NCBI GenBank assembly: GCA_037974335.1
Contig: CM075740.1
Coordinates: 13,785,071 to 13,849,070, forward strand
Source: Prionace glauca
Lineage: Eukaryota; Chordata; Chondrichthyes; Carcharhiniformes; Carcharhinidae
Length of the DNA stretch: 64,000 nucleotides
Direction of reading: 5' to 3'
Under the pieces are notes generated by a model. The model was not told the origin of the DNA. It did no database searches and saw nothing but the letters and a program-made list of their open reading frames with translations. Positions within the stretch are counted from its first letter, which is position 1. Each line of letters starts with the position of its first letter. The position numbers were made by a program, and so were the translations under genes. Of the stretch, positions 1 to 10,970 are shown one piece after another.

Positions 1-39
1 TAATGAACTACAACTTTCTAACTTTGTATTGTCTGCTGC

Positions 40-480
40 TTCTTCTCAGTGCTACCCCAGGGCATACACCAGAGTTGGGGCTGGCCACTTGTGATGCCTG
101 TAATGCTCTTGGCGGATGTTCCCTGGGTGGCTGGGGCCTGGAGGGCCCCAACTGACTTGTGGATGGCACTGCTGTGTTGCCACCTTGCTGACCCTGAGAT
201 GCCCCGATGTGAGGAAGGGGGAGTTGGAAGATCTTGGGACACTCGAGATCTCCAGGGTGGAAGGCCCTGACATGGGCTCTCAAGCCCTTCCTCCTCCCTT
301 GGAGTGCCGAGAGAGGCCTGGGGACACTCCATGGGACACCAGGGTAGCTGCACTGAGCTCCAGAAGCTCCGGCATCACCTGGCTCTGCCAGTCCCGGAGG
401 CCTAGATGTGCCTGCGCTTTGATGTGTGATCACTCAGCCCTGGCAGTCTGCGATTAGGCCATGCTCTGGAGCCCCTCTGC
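40..480. other. GC-rich segment, unrecognised
   Basis: This block is clearly richer in G and C than the AT-rich DNA around it. Because stops are rare in such sequence it is open in several frames, the longest being a minus-strand frame of about 141 codons. No frame shows a signal peptide, a cysteine pattern or a motif I recognise. It could be an exon of an unknown gene, or a piece of a repeat carrying coding sequence. I do not claim a product. Confidence 0.3.
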
Positions 481-617
481 TACAGCATTCTGTGACTGAA
501 CCCGGCACTCGATTTTCTAACTGCCAGGAAATATTGGGGAGACAAAATTGCAAATAGATCATAGAATGGTTGTTTTATAGTTCCACTTTGGGCTCAGGTC
601 GTCATAAGTAATTGGCA

Positions 618-1172
618 TAAGAACATAAGAACATAAGAAATAGGAGCAGGAGTAGGCCATCTGGCCCTTCGAGCCTGCCCCGCCATTCAATAAGATCATG
701 GCTGATCTGTCGTGACTCAGCTCCACCTTCCCGCCCTCTCCCCATAACCCTTAATCCCTTCTCTTATCAAAAACCCATCAACCCGTTTCTTAAAAATATT
801 TAGCGAGGCAGCCTCCACCACTTCAACGGGCAGAGAATTCCAGAGATTCACCACCCTTTGAGTGAAGAAGTTCCTCCTCAACTCTGTTCTAAACCGCCCC
901 CCCTTTATCTTGAGGATGTGCCCCCTAGTCCTACTGTCTTTTTTGAGCGGGAAGAGTCTCTCCACCTCTATCCTATCCATCCCATTCATCATCTTATATG
1001 TCTCAATGAGATCTCCCCTCATTCTTCTAAACTCTAACGAGTACAAGCCTAGTTTATTCAGCCTCTCCTCATAGCTCAATCCCCTCAACTCCGGTATCAG
1101 CCGAGTAAACCTCCTCTGCACTCCCTCCAGGGCCAAAACATCCTTGCGCAGGTGTGGCGCCCAAAACTGCAC
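618..1172 (-). mobile_element. CR1-like LINE, 3' end of ORF2
   Basis: Read on the minus strand this gives the C-terminal region of a CR1-type reverse transcriptase. Recognisable blocks are VQFWAPHLRKD, LEGVQRRFTRLIP, LSYEERLNKLGLYSLE, RMRGDLIETYKMMNGMD and FFTQRVVNLWNSLP. The 3' tail is a short array of an 8-bp unit (TAAGAACA on the plus strand), which is the usual CR1 ending. The copy is 5'-truncated. Its 5' side stops where a long microsatellite begins, just after the segment reading CTGCACACAG. The same family makes up the 51-53 kb array. Confidence 0.85.
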
Positions 1173-1732
1173 ACAGAGAGAGAGACAAACACACACATAC
1201 ACAAATAGAGAGAGAGAGAGACACACACACACAGATACACAGAGAGAGAGAGAGACACACACAGATATGTATATATACACATATATATATATATATAGAG
1301 AGAGAGACACACACACACAGATACAGAGAGAGAGAGAGACACACACACAGATATGTATATATACACATATAAATAGATATATATAGAGAGAGACACACAC
1401 GCAGATGCAGAGAGGGAGAGAGAGAGACACACTCACAGATACAGAGAGAGAGAGAGACACACACACAGATATGTATATATACACATATATATAGATATAT
1501 ATAGAGAGAGACACACACACAGATACAGAGAGGGAGAGAGAGAGACACACACACAGATACAGAGAGAGAGAGACACACACACACACACAGATATGTATAT
1601 ATACACATATATATAGATATATATAGAGAGAGACACACACACAGATACAGAGAGAGAGAGAGAGAGACACACACAGATATGTATATATACACATACAAAT
1701 AGAGAGAGAGATACACACAAATACAGAGAGAG

Positions 1733-1766
<34 letters not shown>
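1173..1766. repeat. composite AG/AC/AT microsatellite with higher-order units
   Basis: Runs of (AG)n, (AC)n and (AT)n alternate with the word CAGATATGTATATATACAC. That word recurs five times, at about 1262, 1349, 1467, 1589 and 1674, so the array has a loose higher-order period of about 85-120 bp. It starts inside LINE sequence, at a CACACAG that other copies of the family also carry. Slippage from that seed is a likely origin. The long open frames across it are a by-product of short-period repetition. Confidence 0.9.
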
Positions 1767-1769
<3 letters not shown>

Positions 1770-3796
1770 TGTACACATTTGGTCCATATCCCTCTGTACC
1801 CATCGCACCCATGGAACTGTCTCAATGCATGGGGAAGCATTTTGTAAATTGTATCAGGAGACATTTCTGGATCAATATCTTTATGCCACAATCTCATTCT
1901 GGGATATAATGGCAGTGAGAAAATAGATTATGGCCTTCGCCGGGTTGAGATATCTCCTATTGCCAGCGCTGTAAGATTTTCCTTCACCAATATTTCTACA
2001 GCTCATCCTTTCTTTTCTTCCCTAGCTCCTTTGAATGCCTGAATGACCGGAATATTTAGCTGCCAGTCCTGACATTTTTTGTAGCAGATTCTCGCTCTCG
2101 TCAAAACATCATATTCTCTGGTGTATGCCTCTACCTGCGGTTATCCAATCTCATTACTCACAATCCGTGAGCTCACATCCAAGCGGTGTATAATTTAGAC
2201 TTTATTGCACCCTCTTACTCTGAACGCAGCTAATGCCTTATTATTTCGTTGTCTGCCTTTATTGTTTTTCCCAGTTCAGTAATGGGAAAGGGTTTCTTTG
2301 GTTCTGCCTCCCCGGATAATGTGTGAGTTGCTTTGTCTTTCCAGCCTTTTATTATTTCATCTCAAATTTGCAGCAGGCGCAGCATTCTGCTTTCATCACT
2401 GGGAATCTTTTCAGCCCACGTCTGCATGAGAACGCGGAACCCATAGAGACTAGTTCTCCTGTCAGTCCAAGAGGTCGATTTTTGGTCAGAAGTGAATATA
2501 TCACCCTAAATACTGTGATACCAGGGATACAAGCTAAGTATTGTGCCTTTAGCTTCATGTTGCACTCTCTTGGCAATGGACGTTAATATGCTGTCAGGGC
2601 AGTGGTTCTAAATGGTCACTATTTTATTCACTAGGAGTACCCCTAGTTTCTCTCTTCTTCCACCACATTTAGTTAATACTGCTACACGATACGGTTGGTT
2701 CTAACTAGATCCGATTGTCTGACACTAATAAATGCACTTAAAGAAAATCGGCGACATCGCAAGCTAACCTACCAAACGATTTAAATCAGTTGATATGTTT
2801 TATTTACTTTCCTAACAACTTTAAGTGTATTTATGCCATCACATTTCTCAAGGTTTGCGTCTTTAATGCATGAGCTCAAATCATTGCCGAATATGTGACA
2901 TAAAAGGTTAGTACCTTGAAACGTTATTCTGTTCCTAGCAGAATGCAAGCAATGTGGTGTTCACATTTCAAACTGCCTATTTATCACAAAGCCCGCGACC
3001 TCACTCATAAACCTTCCGTATATTTGATTACTGGCGGCTGTTTTTTTGGAAATGAATATAATAATATACCGCAAGCCTGCTTTCGTTGGGTTACTAAGAC
3101 AAACATTGCTTTTAAGTCACGCTGGCTCTTCTCCAACTGTTATCATTTTCTTTAAGTGACCGTACACTGCATTCACAATATTGCCTTTCTGAATTTTACC
3201 GACAATTGAATGAAACGTAATTCCAACATAACTCTCAGGGCTCAGTTCAGACCTTATCATAAAATTGCTGCCAGATTTTGGATTTGCTAATCCAAAATTT
3301 GATGCTCGGTAGTGTCTTACATGATGCAACTTCTATCAAATGGAGACCAAACTGCAGATCAAAGCGAAGGTCATTCATCTGAAACGTTAATTCTCTTCCT
3401 CTCGTCGCAGGCTCTGCCCCATCAGCTGAATATTTCAAAAATTTACTGAATTTTATTCATAATTTCCAAATTCCGCCCGGCTTTGTTATTATAATCAACC
3501 ATCCAATTTGTTCAATTTAATGAGTCATCAGAGCCAGCAGATCGAACAACCTAATCCTGCAGTACCTGCACTGGAAACAATCTTCAGAGGAATCGCGTTC
3601 ATAAAAACGGTCCGCTAAATACAATATATTTCCTGGTGAAACCGTTAAAAATGCGCATTTGCCGTAAATTCGTTTCAAGTCCCAAAGTAGGATAGTGTTC
3701 AAAATAACACGAAATTCATTTTACAATTGATGTCACTATAAGTATCTATGCATTCTGGGATTATATTCAGCGTGGTAGACCATGGGTTAGATTAGT
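1767..3796. other. AT-rich intergenic DNA, no gene seen
   Basis: No open frame here resembles a known protein and no complete repeat is recognised. Around 3365-3440 there is a weak trace of a common shark repeat (CTGAAACGTTAATTCTC followed by a TCGCAGGCTCTGCC-like stretch). The same module is seen at about 32.7 kb and 59.0 kb. Confidence 0.5.
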
Positions 3797-4132
3797 TCTC
3801 CCGGTGCACGTTGCACAGTCGTAGGTACCGTTGCCCCACAGCTCCAGCAATCTGGGTTCAATTCCGGCGTGTGTGGAGTTTGCACGTTCTCATCGTCCGT
3901 GTGTGGATTTCCGCCCCGTGCTCCAGTTTCCTCCCACAGTCCAAAGATGTGCAGGTCAGCTGAACTGGCCGTGCAAAATTGCTCCCTAGTGTCCAAAAAG
4001 TGGGATTTAGTTCGATTGGCCATGGTAAATGCGTGGATTTACGGGGAAAGGACTTGTTAAGACATTTTGTCAGAGAGTCAGTGCGGACTCGATGGACGGA
4101 GTGGCCCTTCTGTACTCTACGCATTCTATGTT
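3797..4132 (+). mobile_element. V-SINE-like tRNA-derived SINE
   Basis: The 5' part is tRNA-like, with a B-box-like GGGTTCAATTCC. It is followed by the conserved core GTGTGGAGTTTGCACGTTCTC ... TTTCCTCCCACAGTCCAAAG ... TGTGCAGGT. The 3' end has the usual pattern of CGGACTCGATGG leading to an ATTCTATG tail. Many substitutions against the 58.2 kb copy make this an old insertion. The family name is from memory of vertebrate V-SINEs and is less certain than the SINE call. Confidence 0.8.
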
Positions 4133-4896
4133 TCTGTCAGGAAGATACGAAATAGGCAGGAGATGTCAGTCAAAAGCTCTTTCAGAAATATCAATTGATT
4201 GCGTAATCATCATAGGTTGGCTGGAACCCAAATATCTCCGAATAATGCTGCGAATTAATAATCAAGAAATCGTATTTGTTTTTCCATGAGAAAACTACAT
4301 TTCACTGAAAACTGAGTCTACGATATGAAACGCGCTGGTGAAATAGTTTATGACATTTAAAGATCGCCCAACAAGAAGAATTGATTGGTCTAGAGCAAAT
4401 TGTACATCCAAATGCACCATTATGCTCATATTCATTAACTATTTAGCATTACAAACTGAGAGCGCGGGTGGATTCGGTACTATTCCCAGAATCGAGCAAT
4501 CTCCTAGAACAGCTAACTGAAGGTATATCTGCCCCAGGTATATCTGCCCAAGGTAGAACTTCCTTCCATGTTAATGCAACAAATAAATTAACATACCTCC
4601 CCTGCCGAAATGTTTGCAGTTTGTTCAATATTAGATGTTTCAACAATAAAATGCTGAATGAAATAATTCAAAAGGTAACTGCAGCCTCCAATCACTTTCG
4701 AAGAATGTATATTTAGGATAGAGACCAAAAGTAAGAAATAGAGAATGTCAATTAAAAACAATTATTGATGTATCAAACGGTTATGTGAAGAACTATATCC
4801 AATATTGATACAAATTGTTTGAGTTGCTCTTATTTCTTTATAATCAATGTTATATTTAACCATGGTATTTCCCATACTTTACTTTTAAAAATGTAT
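4133..4896. other. intergenic DNA, nothing recognised
   Basis: AT-rich sequence without a convincing open frame or a repeat I can name. Confidence 0.5.
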
Positions 4897-5003
4897 ACCA
4901 CGTTCCATGACGTACCAGCTACATGAGGTGCAATGTTGCCATCTACTGGTGTAGTATTAGGTGACGGTGATAAGAGCTGATAGATGCGGAACCAAGTATT
5001 TGC
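4897..5003. repeat. short interspersed module shared with 23.8 kb
   Basis: The stretch from CACGTTCCATGACGTACCAG to the AACCAAGTATTTGC region matches about 23827-23925, including the shared words CATCTACTGGTGTAGTATTAG and GACAGTGATAA (here GACGGTGATAA). At 23.8 kb it abuts the Penelope-like block. It may be an end of that element or an independent short repeat. Confidence 0.5.
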
Positions 5004-6412
5004 TGCCGCTTTGAAAGTACATTCAAGACAACGATCCATCTGATGAGGGGTTAATTAAGTGATAATTGCTCAATTGATATAACACTTCAGAATATACTAT
5101 CTCAATGCACTAATCGGAGGGTTAACAGTGATCAATGAATATTTGCTATAATATCGCTATTCCTCGGAACTATTTATGAAATAAAACAGGGCACATGAAT
5201 TAGAGTAACTTACGTGATACCAAGATCATTAAAGAAGTATATTGTGAGTTTTATTTTCTGAATTTGACGACTGCGCCTAACTGCAGAAGATTTGGAGAAA
5301 GCATTAGCTTGAAACCAGTACAGATAGTGCATCGTGTAGAAGTATACGGAAAATACTGCAGGCTGTTAAAATTACGTATGTCAACTCAAACTGAAGGACA
5401 GGCCCAGAAGGAAAAAGCAGTGCCGGACTCAAGTCAAATGATTTTCCAATAGTATCAGTGGATGTCTCATCACTGTTTTTCTTACCATACATATAAGAAT
5501 TCTGACAAGTGTTGTAGATTTTGCAGACAGATCAGGATAGAACACGTAGAAACAGGGAAAGAACATAATTTCACATTGAACCCATCCACCATTGCCCCGC
5601 ACCACCCCCTGCCCCCAGCCCCCACTACAACCCAAATGTCAGCCCAGGAAAACTGAATTACCGTGGCAACGAAGTGTGAGTACGCCCGCCAGCAAAATTA
5701 CAAAGAATTGCAATTGCTACCGATGTAGATACTTGGTGCTGAAGTATACACCGAGGTATGATAAGGGAAACCTTCTTACAGGTGCAAAAACGCCGATGTG
5801 TTGTCGGTGTGTAGTAACAGCAGTGGATTGAAGCAATTGGCGTTATTTTAGGAAGGTTGAAGAGGAAACAATTAAATCTGCTGATATCGTATGCCAACCT
5901 GATTTAGACTTGCACCCTGGTAAATAATCCCCGCTTTTGATTTGTTCATTCACAGGATACTGCAGGGCCAGGATATGTTTTAATCGCTAATCGAGAAGGC
6001 CGAACTTACTTCTGCTTGGCAGATTGACATCCCCTGTTATTACAGGAATTCCTCGTGGGGGCTTAGAAATATCCTATGATACAGCAACTGTGAGTGGTGA
6101 ATATCTGCATAGTTCCTGCCACCAGTGTGAGTGCCATGCCTGTATGTTGGTTGTTTTAACATCAAGAATTGAAACATAGCGAGACTATTTTGTAGTTTGA
6201 CTCCATTTGTTATTTAGCATAGTAAACCAACATGGTCAGAAGCCATGTTGTCCTAATCTAGAATTCATTTAGCAACGGAACCATTATTGGAAACTATCAA
6301 GGACGACTAGTAGGCCTCATTCTGAGTCAGTTGAAGAATGTGTAATTAATCAGTAGACGTGTTGACGGGATTATAATATAACCTGTCGTTAATGTTTTAC
6401 GTTTTATAATTA
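5004..6412. other. AT-rich intergenic DNA, no gene seen
   Basis: No frame here looks coding. The only notable feature is a C-rich patch near 5590-5640. No repeat was recognised. Confidence 0.45.
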
Positions 6413-6640
6413 CATCCCTGCTTTTGATTTCAATGCCTTGCAAATGAAGGGAAGCACTCCACGTGTTTTCTTGATCACCTTGTCCACCTCTGCTGCCACG
6501 TTTAAGAACCTATGGACATGTGCGCCAAGATCTCATTCCTCAACCCCTCTTAATATCATCCCGCTATCTGAACATTCCCTTGCTTTGTTTGCCTTCTCCA
6601 AACGCATTAACTCACATTTTTCCGGATTGAATTCCATTTG
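6413..6640 (-). mobile_element. CR1-like LINE fragment, arm 1 of an inverted repeat
   Basis: The minus strand reads a late ORF2 segment of a CR1-like LINE (FNPEKCELM, then AHVHRFLNVAAEVDK). It is the reverse complement of 6726-6949 with few mismatches by eye. The two arms are separated by about 85 bp and would fold into a long hairpin. Confidence 0.8.
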
Positions 6641-6695
6641 ATTTTTATCTCCAATTGTTAGTGAAGAGGCTGGCTGCTGACTCCAGAAGTATATT

Positions 6696-7385
6696 AATGA
6701 TTCGATTGAATGCGCAGAGAAATGCCAAATGGAATTCAATCCGGAAAAATGTGAGTTAATGCTTTTGGAGAGGGCAAAGCAAGGGAATGTTCAGATAGCG
6801 GGACGATATTAAGAGGGGTTGAGGAATGAGATCTTGGAGCACATGTCCATAGGTTCTTAAACGTGGCAGCAGAGGTGGACAAGGTGATGAAGAAAGCATA
6901 TGGAAAGCTTCCCTTCATTTGCAAGACATTGAAATCAAAAGCAGGGATGAAATGATGGATCTGTATAAAATGCTGATTCAGTCCAGCTGACGCTGTTTGC
7001 ATCGTCCTGGCCACCACATTACAGGAAGAGCACAATTGCTCCGGACAGAATGCAGAGAAAGTTTAAAATAATGCTGCCAGGCAACGAAAATTGCAGCTAT
7101 GAGGAAAGATTGGATCGGTGAGTGTTGTTTTCAATAGAACAGAGGAGGATAATGGGGTCGAACTGAGTTGGACGAAATTATATGGGACCTTTACAGATAA
7201 ACAGGAAAGATTTCATTCCCCAATCAATTGCCAGAAGCATAGCTTTACTTTGGTTAGTAGAAAGCTAAGAAGGGACATGAGGAAAATGCTTTTCACATAA
7301 AAGGTCACGGGTAACTAGAATTCACTGCCTATTTTGGTGTTTGAGATTGAAATACTCAACTCATTTTAAAGGTGCCTGGATCTGA
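6696..7385 (+). mobile_element. CR1-like LINE fragment, contains arm 2 of the inverted repeat
   Basis: This continues the LINE on the plus strand: ECAEKCQMEFNPEKCELM, then RMQRKFKIMLPG, NCSYEERLDR and FSIEQRRIMG. Several stops and frame changes interrupt it, so it is an old copy. The same family, and the same downstream junction into a second repeat, occurs at 47.7-48.8 kb. Confidence 0.8.
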
Positions 7386-7577
7386 AGTGTTGGAACTTGC
7401 AGGGCCACAGATCAGGTACTGGAAAATATAAACGAGCGGCAAGTTTCTTTTTTAGCTGCTGCAGGCGCAATGAGCTGAATGACCTCTTTCCGCAGTGTAG
7501 CCTTTTTCTCTGGTTGTATGGGCGAAATTTAGGGGTGGTGTGTGGATTGCAAGATGTGTCCCTCAAACCAGCCTGGA

Positions 7578-7745
7578 AAGATAAGATAAATGCGAAACAT
7601 TGCGCATGCTGGAAGCTGAAACTAAAACAGGAAATTCTGGGAAATCTCAACAGGTCTTGTAACACTTGTGGAGAGAGAATAGAGACGATGTGTCCAATCA
7701 GGACGACACTTGGACACATCAGAAGACAAGGAAAATCTGACAAGA
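7578..7745 (+). repeat. interspersed shark repeat ('GCTGGAAGCTGAAA' module)
   Basis: The order of words GCTGGAAGCTGAAA, AATTCTGGGAAATCTCAACA, TGTGGAGAGAGAATAGA and a CAATCAGGACGACACTT-like end recurs at 48600-48770 and, more diverged, at 59010-59180 and 32640-32890. Here and at 48.6 kb it follows the same LINE 3' end. Confidence 0.7.
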
Positions 7746-8089
7746 TTTATGCTGTTGGGGGGTGCAAGAATGCTGTAATTGGTAGGAATAATGGCATGAA
7801 CAAAAATGCAAAAATGCAAAACGAATGTGAATGATGATGAAGGTATGAATATTGATAAGTATCCAATAAGAGATCGGAATCTGCAAATGGCAGAACAAAG
7901 GTGCAGTGTATAGGAAAAGGGCAGATGATCCTCGTGGGCTGGAGCGGTGGACGGGGTAGGGGGGAACAAAATGGAAACTGGTTTTAGAAGTGTAAGAAAA
8001 TAAAGAATATAAAATAATAAAGAAGACGAATATAACGAAAAGAAGAAATGCAATAAATGTAGATGAAATGAAGGTGGAGGGGAGAGTTC

Positions 8090-9150
8090 ATGCTCTGAAG
8101 TTGCTGAACTCAATGTTCAGTCCAGGAGACTGTAAACAGCCTAATCTGAAAGGGAGGTGCTGGTCCTCCAGTTTACGGAGTATCGCAAAAGGCCAAGGAC
8201 AGCCATGTGGGAAATGAGAGCAGGGCCATGTGCGTTTTTATTCATTTGTGTAATATGGGTGGCTCTAGCTGGCTAACAGCTATTGCCCAGCTCTGGTTTC
8301 CCTTGAGAAAATGGCGATGAGCCGCCTTCTTGAATCGCTGCAATCCATCTGCCGGGGATTGAAAAAGCAAGCGAGGGAACGTCAGGGGCCTGCTCCTGGA
8401 TGGACGGAGGGTGTTCTGCAAACTCGGTCTGTGTTTAGAAGCAGGACATGCAATAGACCAGATTAAAGAAGGTGCATGTGAAGCGCTGCTTTACCAGAAA
8501 AGAATGTTTGGGCCCAAGGATGGTGACCAGAGAGGAGATGAAGATGCAGGTGTTGCACCTTCTACGATTGCACAGGAATCGTTGATGGTGCGCGAGTGTT
8601 AGTTGTGATGGAGGAGTGCACCAAGGTGACCCAGAAGGAATAGCACCTGCGAAATGCTGTCAGGAGTAGTGAGGGGAAGTTCTGTTGATTGGTGGCATCA
8701 TGTTGGAATTAGCTGAAATGACAGAGGATTACCCTTTCAATTTAGAAGCTGGTGGAATTAAAGTGAGGACAATGGGGAGCCCGGAGGGAAGAGCAGTGGC
8801 CCAGCAGTTGGGTCAGACACAGTTGAATGCCCTGTCAACCACTGCGGGTGAAAAACTACGATTTGAAAAGCAGGAAGGCATATCAACAGCGCCAGTTTGG
8901 AAAGTGGCATCATCAGAACAGATATGGTGGAAGCAAAGGAACTCCGAGAATGGAATGGAGTCTTGACAGGATGTGGGGTGTGAAGAGCTGTAGTCAAGGT
9001 AGTCTTTGGTGGCTGGGCTTTTAATGGATATTGATGGAGAGTCTATCTCCAAAATTGGAGACAGGGAAGTCAAGGAAGTTCCAGAGATGAACCATGTATA
9101 GGTGATAGAGGGGGTGAAATTGGAAGCGATGTTGATTTTTTTCCAGGCCC
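8090..9150 (-). mobile_element. Penelope-like element remnant (RT end plus GIY-YIG region)
   Basis: Minus-strand peptides match the region after the reverse transcriptase of Penelope-like elements: DSPSISIKSPATKDYLDYSS, then SIPFSEFLCFHHICSDDATF. The sequence then runs on into the zone that encodes the GIY-YIG nuclease in this family. The element is broken and old. Part of another repeat lies inside it (8233-8350). Confidence 0.65.
8233..8350 (-). mobile_element. HE1-like SINE 3' module inside the Penelope remnant
   Basis: The plus strand reads TTTTTATTCATTTGTGTAAT, a stretch equivalent to 'tattgcccagc', then GAGCCGCCTTCTTGAATCGC. In reverse complement this is the terminal part of the second shark SINE type found at 47.2 kb. 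Penelope-like sequence resumes on both sides, so it is a nested insertion. Confidence 0.6.
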
Positions 9151-9812
9151 CGACAAGATCATTAAGCAGCGCCGAAATAGTCATTGATGTACCGCGGGGC
9201 GGGGTGAGGGGGGAATTATATCCAAAGGCGGCTACGCCCATCCCACCATCTTTCCGCCCATCCCGCTCTCGCCGCCATACGGTGGGGGGCGGCCGGGTGC
9301 CAGAATCAGCAGACCGCCCGCCATTTTACAATGACAATTTAAGGTTCAATTCGGCTTGTTATCAGGTCCCTTGATGATAATAATAAACTGTCATACGCTT
9401 GTCATGGATAGCAGGTCGAAAGAAGGAAGCCCGATTTGTAATGGTTAAATGCGGTAAGAACGGAACGGGTCGCTCTTTTGAGGCTGCCCTTCGTCAGTTA
9501 CAGGGTAGCCCCACCTCTTATCTTATACTACTTCACTTTTGCTCCCCACTTACACAGGCCGTTTACCCCTCTCCGCAACGGTCCCAACCCGATCCAAGAC
9601 CTCCAATAGAGCTGCTCCGGGAACGAGGCTTTCGGCTTCACTATTTGGCCACGGTGCCGCCAGCTGACACTCACGTCCGTTTGGCCTTATCTGAACAAAT
9701 AGAGCTGCCAACCACTCACACTAATGGGTGACTCCAGACAGCACGACTTCCGCCCGAATGAACGACGGAACATAATGTTGACCTTCGGAAATTAGCACTG
9801 CTAAATGTAGTT
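8441..9812. repeat. 1.37 kb direct repeat, copy 1 (upstream of IgL gene 1)
   Basis: This block aligns almost collinearly with 23969-25343 in the same orientation. Shared words include ATGCAATAGACCAGAT, GTGAAGCGCTGCTT, GGTGTTGCACCTTCTACGAT and CTGCTAAATGTAG. It is a composite: Penelope-like sequence joined near 9150 to a GC-rich stretch of unknown origin. The same junction occurs in both copies. The copies flank the gene 1 cluster about 15.5 kb apart. Confidence 0.75.
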
Positions 9813-9824
9813 CAGAGACCGTTC

Positions 9825-10195
9825 CATATATTGGTCTCTCGAATGAATGTGTGGCCTTTTGAGGAAAGTTTAGGCAGGTTGAGTTTGTATACTGTGGACA
9901 TTTAAGGAATGAGAGATGGCTACTTTGAATCATATAAGATTTAGGGGGACCTGACAGATCCACTCGCTAGGTTTACCCTTTTGTTTGGAGTTCAGAACTG
10001 GGAGTCCTAATGTAAACTAAGAGGTCTCCCACTTAATATAGTGATGGAGGTAAACTTGCTTTCTCTGAGGATCGCTCGTTTTGGCATTCTGGATATCGGG
10101 TAAAGGTGGAGGCTGGATCATTGAGTACATTCAAAGGATAGTTTGGTGATCAACAAGGGAGTAAATGCCTCTGGGAGAAGGCGGACAAGTGGAAT
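9825..10195 (+). mobile_element. CR1-like LINE, degraded 3' end
   Basis: The nucleotide order fits the last third of a shark CR1-like ORF2 and its 3' UTR. There is a GGGGGACCTGACAG segment, then CTAATGTAAACTAAGAGGTC, TTTCTCTGAGGATCG and GGAGGCTGGATCATTGAGTA, followed by an equivalent of 'ATCAACAAGGGAGTAAATG'. Stops are frequent, so it is old. Confidence 0.6.
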
Positions 10196-10970
10196 TTATG
10201 CTGCACATCAACATCCCTCCCCTACGTTGTCAACACTTACATCTATATCCCTGTGTTCCCTGCTCCTTCATTTGCTCACCTCACTTTCCTGCTATTCCTG
10301 GATGTACATGTAAGGCCGTACTAAATTATGGAAGCCTCGTGTTGTCGTCGGCATTTCTATTTCTGGAAGTGCTGATGCTGAGATTAGAGACCTATATGAC
10401 CATGTGCCTGAGATCAAAATACGCTGAATATTGTAGAATTCACAGAGTTCGGAAAAGTTTTCATCAAAATCCTTCATTTTCATTGATCATTAATTCGATT
10501 ACACCAGCAAATAATTTGTAACATCATGTTGCCATTATAAACTTCAAACAAATGTATTGCTCCCATACCCTTTTGCTGTTATTTGTTACTTCGAAGTAGA
10601 GCCTAGTTACTAGAGGATACTATAGCTGTGCCCTTTATTATTCTGAATCCTTTTCTACATTGATAATTGTACATCGATCCTATAGATCGGTGAGCGAATA
10701 ACGCACTTCATTAAATTTTTATTGCAACACAGCAATGATTATCGTGATCTCAGGAAACTTTCATGCTTCTCAAGAGAACTGAAACAAATTAATTATGCTT
10801 CGGAAATGGAGCAAATGTCCCCAACAGCATGACAGATCATTTGCACGTTCTGTTACTTAAAGGTTGCTCCTTAACTAAATACTTTAATCAGTTATATACA
10901 GTGAAAGATAATAGACCAAGGCACTGATTGTGTTTGCAGGCCTGTATTGGCAGTTTAGGATCGTGCCCGT
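10196..10970. other. intergenic DNA, nothing recognised
   Basis: AT-rich sequence with no convincing gene. A plus-strand frame of 118 codons begins at 10165 but resembles nothing I know. Confidence 0.4.

Noticed and set aside
717-1808. Minus-strand frame of 363 codons that looks like one long protein
   Set aside because: The N-terminal two thirds is low-complexity translation of an AG/AC/AT microsatellite, joined by chance to the C-terminal end of a LINE ORF2.
1069-1812. A 247-codon frame, and others in the same array, rich in SLSL, CVCV and YIYI
   Set aside because: A short-period repeat leaves all frames open; there is no independent coding signal.
8813-9241. Minus-strand frame of 142 codons as a possible host gene
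   Set aside because: The peptide matches the region after the reverse transcriptase of Penelope-like elements and has a second copy at 24 kb.
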